Assembly: GCA_023412215.1 (NCBI GenBank)
Contig: JAEYNX010000003.1
Location: 310,001-374,000, forward strand
Length of the DNA stretch: 64,000 bases
Origin: Bacillota bacterium
Lineage (GTDB): Bacteria > Bacillota > Clostridia > Oscillospirales > Ruminococcaceae
Direction: 5' to 3'
Part shown: positions 59,488 through 64,000 of the stretch, in pieces
Position numbering within the stretch: position 1 is the first letter of the stretch
How the letters are laid out: every line of letters starts with the position of its first letter
The notes under the pieces: model-generated
Databases searched by the model: none
The model's input: only the letters and a program-made list of their open reading frames with translations
Told to the model about the DNA's origin: nothing
Translations under genes and position numbers: made by a program

Positions 59488-60375
59488 TCAATACTCGTAG
59501 TCCTGAACTTTGAACAGCTTCTGCAGCAGCACGGTAAAGATCAGGCATTCCACGAGGATGAAGATAGCCATGGTACTGCCGAGCCCATACTTGTTCTGCA
59601 GGAAGATATTGCTGAACATCAGGGTCGTGGGAACCTCCGTGGCATGAATAGGGCCGCCCTTGGTAAGAACGTAGATAAGGTCGAAGGTCTTCAGTGAGCC
59701 GATGAGCGCGAATGTCGCGCATACCTTTACCATCGGCATGATAAGCGGAATGGAAATGTGGCGCGCAACCTGTACACTGTTGGCCCCGTCGATGGAGGCG
59801 GCCTCATACAGGGTGGGCGGTATCGCCTTGATGGCGGAATATAAAAGCAGCATATGGTAACCAACATACTGCCAAATCATCACAAAGAAAGCGGAACCGA
59901 GTGCGAGATGGGTATCCGCAAGCCAGTTGCGCTGTAAGCTTTCCAAACCGATGCTGCCTAAGAATACGTTCAGCAGACCGTTGTTGGGGTGGTAGATCTT
60001 CATCCACAGCTGGCCGATTACGGTAGTGGAGATGATTACGGGTATAAAATAGATATTGCGGAATATACTCTCTCCCTTGATGTTGCGCGCGATAACCAGC
60101 GCCAGCAGCAGCGCGATAGGCAGCTGCACAAAGATAGAGAGCACCGCCAAAAGCCCCGAGTTAAGGATTGAGGTTACAAAATAATCCTTGGTGCTTGTGA
60201 ACAGCGTGATGTAATTTTTTATGCCTACAAACGTACCGCTGCCCACGCCGTTCCAGTCCAACATGGAATAGTAGACCGAAAAGGCAATGGGCAGAAATAC
60301 AATGACGCTGAATAGGACAAGCGCCGGTACCACAAATACGATTATCGCTACCTTGTCCCGCATAACCTTTTCCAA
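59488..60375 (-). CDS. Sugar ABC transporter permease (MalF type)
   Basis: CUT1 importer subunit of 295 residues. The EAA loop is EAASIDGANSVQVARHISIPLIMP. It follows the binding-protein gene after a 284-bp gap with a GC-rich hairpin, a layout that usually gives more binding protein than permease. The N-terminus is short, as in MalF relatives that lack the extra periplasmic domain. Confidence 0.93.
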   Translation of the reverse strand: MEKVMRDKVAIIVFVVPALVLFSVIVFLPIAFSVYYSMLDWNGVGSGTFVGIKNYITLFTSTKDYFVTSILNSGLLAVLSIFVQLPIALLLALVIARNIKGESIFRNIYFIPVIISTTVIGQLWMKIYHPNNGLLNVFLGSIGLESLQRNWLADTHLALGSAFFVMIWQYVGYHMLLLYSAIKAIPPTLYEAASIDGANSVQVARHISIPLIMPMVKVCATFALIGSLKTFDLIYVLTKGGPIHATEVPTTLMFSNIFLQNKYGLGSTMAIFILVECLIFTVLLQKLFKVQDYEY

Positions 60376-60612
60376 GAGAATGCCCCCTTTTCGTATGATA
60401 CCAATTTATGTAGAAACTTTGTGGTTATTCAAGTTTATGGGCCTAGACTGCACAAAAAGAATAACTTTTCCGATAAATCATGTTAAACAAGCTGTCAGCA
60501 ATACTCATTTCAATAAGAAATATTACGTAAAAATTCTTCACAAAAGGCATAAACGTGGCCTTTTGCGCGCATCTTTCTATATTTCTAATTAAAATAAGTA
60601 TAAGAAAAAAGA

Positions 60613-60646
60613 AGGGAAGCGGCCTTTTTACAATAGCCGCTCCCCT
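60613..60646 (-). terminator. Hairpin after the second binding-protein gene
   Basis: AGGGAAGCGGC and GCCGCTCCCCT pair with one mismatch around 12 bases. On the leftward strand a TTCTTTTTTC run follows, so it may be a partial terminator between binding protein and permeases. Confidence 0.6.
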
Positions 60647-60659
60647 CCATAAATGGCTT

Positions 60660-61988
60660 TTACGGATTCAGCTTCTGCATTTCGGCCGCAAAGTTCTCAG
60701 GGGTCAACTGGCCGGCAAAGATTTGCTGAACGAGGCTCTTGTGCTGCTCGGCAGCCTCACCCTCGAGAGCGGTATCCCATGCCAGTACGGCACCGGTGGA
60801 CTTGTTGGCAATCTCGATAATCTGTGCTACCAGCGGGTCAACGGTTACGTCAGACATGTCGAACTTCCAAGTGGCGATACCAGCGCCAAGCTTGAAGCTC
60901 TCTTTGGACATGTTCTCGGTAATGTAGATCGCGAAGTTGGCAGCGAGGTCCTTATCAGCGGCATTCGCGCTTACCATGAAGCAGTCGATAGCACCGCCGA
61001 GAATCTCGTTGGGGTCGCCCTTACCGCCGGTAATGGACGGCCAGTTCATAGCAACAACCTTGTCCTTAACCTTGGAGAGGTTGGGATCCTGAATCTCACC
61101 AGCCATCCAGCTGCCAAGGAACAGCATCGGAATCTCACCGTTTAAGAAAGGCATCTTGGCTTCGTCCTGGGTTAATGCCAGTGCGCCGGGATCAAATGCG
61201 CCGGCCTTTACCAGGTCATCCAGCAGCTTAGCGCTCTGTACCATCTCGGGGGTATCGTAGGAGCCTTCGCCGCCAAGTGTGGCGTTGCAGACATCAGCAC
61301 CGGCGGTGCGCAGCGCGTAAACGTTCTGGTTGAACATTGCAGGCCAACCATCCTTAGCGCCAACGGTCATCGGAACGATGCCCTTCGCCTTAAAGCCTGC
61401 AACCGCTGCAAGCAGCTGATCGTTGGTTGCGGGGAGCTCAAGGCCGTTTGCTTCGAACATTTCTTTATTACAGAAGAGTGTGCCAACCCACATGATGAAG
61501 GGCAGGCCGTAAACTTTGCCGCCGTAGGTCATGTTGTCGGTCGTGCCGGGTAGCATACGGTCTTTCGCGCCGCCATTGGCAAGATACTCGTCAAGCGGCA
61601 GAAGGGCACCAGCTTCGGCAAAGGGCTTCGCAAAACCGCCGCCCCAGGAGAAGAATACATCGGGCGCTTCGTTCGCTGCGATAGCGGTCTTCAGCTTGGT
61701 CTTGTAAGCTTCGTTCTCGGTAGCGTCAATCTCAACCTCTACGTTGGGGTTTTCAGACTGCCATTTCTCGAAAATGGTCTTGAAAGACTTGGCGTTTGCG
61801 TCAGAATCGGTGGTCCAAAGGTGCCATACAGACAACTTCTGGTTTCCTGCGGCGGCTGAACTGGCGGGTTCAGATGCAGCAGGAGCCTCACCACTCGATG
61901 CTGCGGGTGTACCGCTGGAGCAAGCTACTAGGGATACGATCATCGCGCATGCCAAAGCCATGGCAACTATTTTGCGCAAGTTTCTCAT
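60660..61988 (-). CDS. Sugar-binding lipoprotein of the second ABC importer
   Basis: Extracellular family-1 solute-binding protein, 442 residues. Signal peptide with lipobox LVAC, then an Ala/Ser/Pro linker, then the mature lobes (LSVWHLWTTDSDANAKSFKTIF; VEIDATENEAYKTKLKTAIAA; VYGLPFIMWVGTLFCNKEMF). I use ATG 61988 because AGGAGG lies 7 bases upstream; an in-frame GTG at 61994 is too close to it. The gene lies directly downstream of the response regulator, its probable activator. The ligand is unknown. Confidence 0.93.
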   Translation of the reverse strand: MRNLRKIVAMALACAMIVSLVACSSGTPAASSGEAPAASEPASSAAAGNQKLSVWHLWTTDSDANAKSFKTIFEKWQSENPNVEVEIDATENEAYKTKLKTAIAANEAPDVFFSWGGGFAKPFAEAGALLPLDEYLANGGAKDRMLPGTTDNMTYGGKVYGLPFIMWVGTLFCNKEMFEANGLELPATNDQLLAAVAGFKAKGIVPMTVGAKDGWPAMFNQNVYALRTAGADVCNATLGGEGSYDTPEMVQSAKLLDDLVKAGAFDPGALALTQDEAKMPFLNGEIPMLFLGSWMAGEIQDPNLSKVKDKVVAMNWPSITGGKGDPNEILGGAIDCFMVSANAADKDLAANFAIYITENMSKESFKLGAGIATWKFDMSDVTVDPLVAQIIEIANKSTGAVLAWDTALEGEAAEQHKSLVQQIFAGQLTPENFAAEMQKLNP

Positions 61989-62079
61989 TTTCACGCCTCC
62001 TAATAAAGATTTTTTAGGACATTTACATAATAAAGCTTTGTGTCCGTTTTTAACATTGATTATTTTTACTAGATTCTTT

Positions 62080-62817
62080 TTAAATTTTACTTCTATATTG
62101 TGTAATTGTCATACCAGTATACTTTTTTACTAATGTAGAAAAATAATTTGGGTCTTCCACGCCAACCATGGCGCCGACCTCGTATGCCTTGATGTCGGTG
62201 TTGCGCAAATATTCCAAGGCTTTTTCAATGCGCGCCTTATTCACGTAGTCGCGGAAGGAGATTCCCTTGCGGTGCTTGAACATCCGGCTGAGGTAGCTCG
62301 AGTTCATAAAAAAGTACTGTGCCGTCTGCGCCAGCGAAAGCCGCGGGCTAGAAAGATTATCCAGTATGTATTTTTCAATATTGTTCATCTGTTCAGAGCC
62401 GTACACCGCAACGGTTTTTTGGTCCTCCGGCTCGGGGCAGGGGTACTTTGACCGAATACGGAAAAGGCTCGCCATAAACTCCTTCTCGTCCACCGGCTTT
62501 AGGATATAATCCTCAATGCCGATTTTAATGCCCTGCCGTGCAAACTCAAAATCGCCGTAGCCGGTCACCACAACCACGTGGATATCGGGATACAGCTCCC
62601 GCATGCGGCGGCTCATCTCAATGCCGTTGACTATGGGCATGTTAATGTCGGTCACCACAATGTCGGGGATATTCTCATCGAGCGTATCCAGCGCCTCATA
62701 GGCCGAGGCCGCTTCCCCGATGATGGTAAAATCCTGCGAATAGGCGCTGATATAGGTTTTAAGGAGCATACGAACAAGGCTTTCATCTTCCACAAGCAGT
62801 ATCTTATGCGGTCTCAT
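62080..62817 (-). CDS. YesN/AraC-type response regulator
   Basis: Two-component regulator of 245 residues. The receiver domain has the acidic pair in VEDESL, phospho-acceptor Asp in VVTDINMP and Lys in LKPVDEKEF. The C-terminal AraC domain has two helix-turn-helix units (LAQTAQYFFMNSSYLSRMFKH; KAYEVGAMVGVEDPNYFSTLVKKYTGMT). It overlaps the kinase gene by 4 bp and lies upstream of the sugar transporter genes, the usual YesMN arrangement in Firmicutes, so it probably activates them. Confidence 0.95.
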   Translation of the reverse strand: MRPHKILLVEDESLVRMLLKTYISAYSQDFTIIGEAASAYEALDTLDENIPDIVVTDINMPIVNGIEMSRRMRELYPDIHVVVVTGYGDFEFARQGIKIGIEDYILKPVDEKEFMASLFRIRSKYPCPEPEDQKTVAVYGSEQMNNIEKYILDNLSSPRLSLAQTAQYFFMNSSYLSRMFKHRKGISFRDYVNKARIEKALEYLRNTDIKAYEVGAMVGVEDPNYFSTLVKKYTGMTITQYRSKI

Positions 62818-64000
62818 TCAAGAACCTCCTCATCAATCGAAATAAGCACCTGCGTTCCCGCGCCAAGCGTGCTTTTAATCTCAAACCGGCTTCGCGTGCC
62901 GTAGATAATGGCAATTCGCTTCATGGTTGCGCCCAGCCCGACGCTTTCGCCGGCCATTACCTCCTCCAGCTTTTCGGGCTCCATGCCGATTCCGTTGTCA
63001 CGCACCTCGATATACAAGGTGCCCTGCACCAGCCGGGTCTCAATGGCAATCACCCCGTCGGGTACAGCCCCGCGGATGCCGTGGTAGATGGCGTTTTCAA
63101 CCAAAGGCTGCAGTATCATCTTCGGGATGGAGTATTTTAAGGTTTCGGGCTGGATGCTGTAGGTTATCTCGAAGAGGTCGCTGTAACGCATCTGCTGGAT
63201 GTATACATAGGAGCGGATAGACTCCAGCTCCTGCTCGAGCAGCACCATTTCCTTGCCGTTGTTCAGGCTGATGCGGTAGAAATCCCCCAGCGCCTTGATG
63301 GTCTCGGTTACCTCTTGGGTCCGGCCCATCACGGCCAGCGAGTTGATGGAATCGAGCGTATTATATAAGAAGTGCGGCTTGATCTGCGCCATGGTAATTT
63401 CAAGCTCCGCATTGCGCAGCGCCTTCTGTTCCTCAACAATGGTGTTGAGCAGCACCTGGATTTTGTCAATCATCACGTTATAAACGTCCTGCAGCGTACC
63501 AAACTCATCCTTGGCGGTCACCTGCTCCACGTGTTCAAAGTGCCCGTTGTATACCCCTTTCATCGAGACGATCAGCTTTTCAATCGGGCGCGGTATGTAG
63601 TTGGATATCCAGATGGAGCCGAAGATAATCATAATGCCGTTGATGGCGATGGTGGCTGCCACCATAATGGTGAAGATACTCGTGGGTATGGAGAGATCAT
63701 GTATCGGGATGCACCTGACAAAGTACATGTTTAGCCCCGTGTTTTTCACCCCTACCACTACGACGCCCCCCTCCTTGGTGCGCTTGATGGTCGAGAATAC
63801 ATCGCCCTTCTGTGCCAGTTCCCGTATCTGGTCGTCGCTGATGGCGTTCTCCTTATTGTTTTTCACGACACAGGGAACACCGTTAAGGTCGATCATCTTA
63901 AACGGTTCGTTCCCGCTGTTAAACAGCTTGTCAAACTCCATATACAGGCAAAGCACACCGATGGGCTCTAGTGTTTTTAGGCTGCGCACCAGCCTGAAAA
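62814..64000 (-). CDS. YesM-type sensor histidine kinase, 5' end cut by the window
   Basis: Membrane sensor kinase; at least 394 residues are seen and the frame stays open to the right edge, so the N-terminus is missing. Visible: the end of an extracellular sensor domain, a membrane helix (IFTIMVAATIAINGIMIIFGSIWI), a HAMP linker (RPIEKLIVSMKGVYNG), the His_kinase block QIKPHFLYNTLDSINSLA with the phospho-acceptor His, and the ATPase domain (LQPLVENAIYHGI, VRDNGIGM). It probably senses extracellular sugar and phosphorylates the adjacent regulator. Confidence 0.94.
   Translation of the reverse strand, partial: FRLVRSLKTLEPIGVLCLYMEFDKLFNSGNEPFKMIDLNGVPCVVKNNKENAISDDQIRELAQKGDVFSTIKRTKEGGVVVVGVKNTGLNMYFVRCIPIHDLSIPTSIFTIMVAATIAINGIMIIFGSIWISNYIPRPIEKLIVSMKGVYNGHFEHVEQVTAKDEFGTLQDVYNVMIDKIQVLLNTIVEEQKALRNAELEITMAQIKPHFLYNTLDSINSLAVMGRTQEVTETIKALGDFYRISLNNGKEMVLLEQELESIRSYVYIQQMRYSDLFEITYSIQPETLKYSIPKMILQPLVENAIYHGIRGAVPDGVIAIETRLVQGTLYIEVRDNGIGMEPEKLEEVMAGESVGLGATMKRIAIIYGTRSRFEIKSTLGAGTQVLISIDEEVLE

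Noticed and set aside
1..64000. tRNA, rRNA, CRISPR array or insertion sequence
   Set aside because: None was recognised by eye: no CCA-ended cloverleaf, no short regular direct repeats with spacers, and no transposase or terminal inverted repeats with target duplications.

Overview
The window looks like chromosome from an endospore-forming Gram-positive anaerobe of the class Clostridia, probably near the Oscillospirales/Ruminococcaceae. Four things point there: the spoIVB-spo0A pair, the ctsR-mcsA-mcsB-clpC heat-shock operon with CtsR boxes, an IspH-ribosomal-S1 fusion gene (a clostridial trait), and Ser/Ala-rich linkers after the lipoboxes of the substrate-binding lipoproteins. Coding DNA is moderately GC-rich and the intergenic regions are AT-rich. 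No rRNA, tRNA, CRISPR array, transposase or prophage gene was seen. The placement is inference from gene content only.

Layout. 1-9.8 kb: a nitroreductase-like gene, then a rightward run of core genes: an RpiR-type regulator, a BaiN/HI0933 flavoprotein, cmk, plsC, ispH-S1 and a Ca2+-type P-ATPase. 9.9-18.1 kb: a SLOG-domain gene, spoIVB, spo0A, a tiny Cys/Gly-rich membrane protein, and ctsR-mcsA-mcsB-clpC. 18.2-22.7 kb: a metal-efflux P-ATPase with its CsoR-type repressor and a perfect dyad operator, diverging from a cysteine desulfurase and a TtcA-like PP-loop protein.

22.9-34.7 kb is one leftward carbohydrate-utilisation locus: zinc alcohol dehydrogenase, SMP-30 lactonase, FGGY kinase, GntR regulator, GH88/105 hydrolase, binding protein, two permeases, iron alcohol dehydrogenase, DeoC aldolase and a sugar-binding-like protein. 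A repeated dyad (ATGTCATTA and relatives) occurs upstream of two of its transcription units. 34.7-35.4 kb is a gene-poor regulatory region. 35.4-48.1 kb is a single 4230-codon gene for a surface protein with about 32 tandem Ig/cadherin-like domains, held by a C-terminal membrane helix rather than a sortase motif.

48.2-57.7 kb holds two small genes (one an HMA-fold protein with both metal cysteines replaced by Asn) and two mirror-image MarR plus heterodimeric ABC exporter operons diverging from a shared 440-bp region. 57.7-64 kb holds a DUF1349 lectin-like protein and a second sugar ABC importer behind a YesN/YesM-like two-component system, whose kinase runs off the right edge.

The most unusual signals are an intergenic repeat of about 160 bp, present twice, whose last hairpin holds the probable ribosome-binding site of the next gene (a fragment lies before a third gene); the giant adhesin and the Spo0A-box-like sequence in its promoter; a strong internal ribosome-binding site at the IspH/S1 junction; and the unassigned sugar pathway pairing DeoC with two alcohol dehydrogenases.
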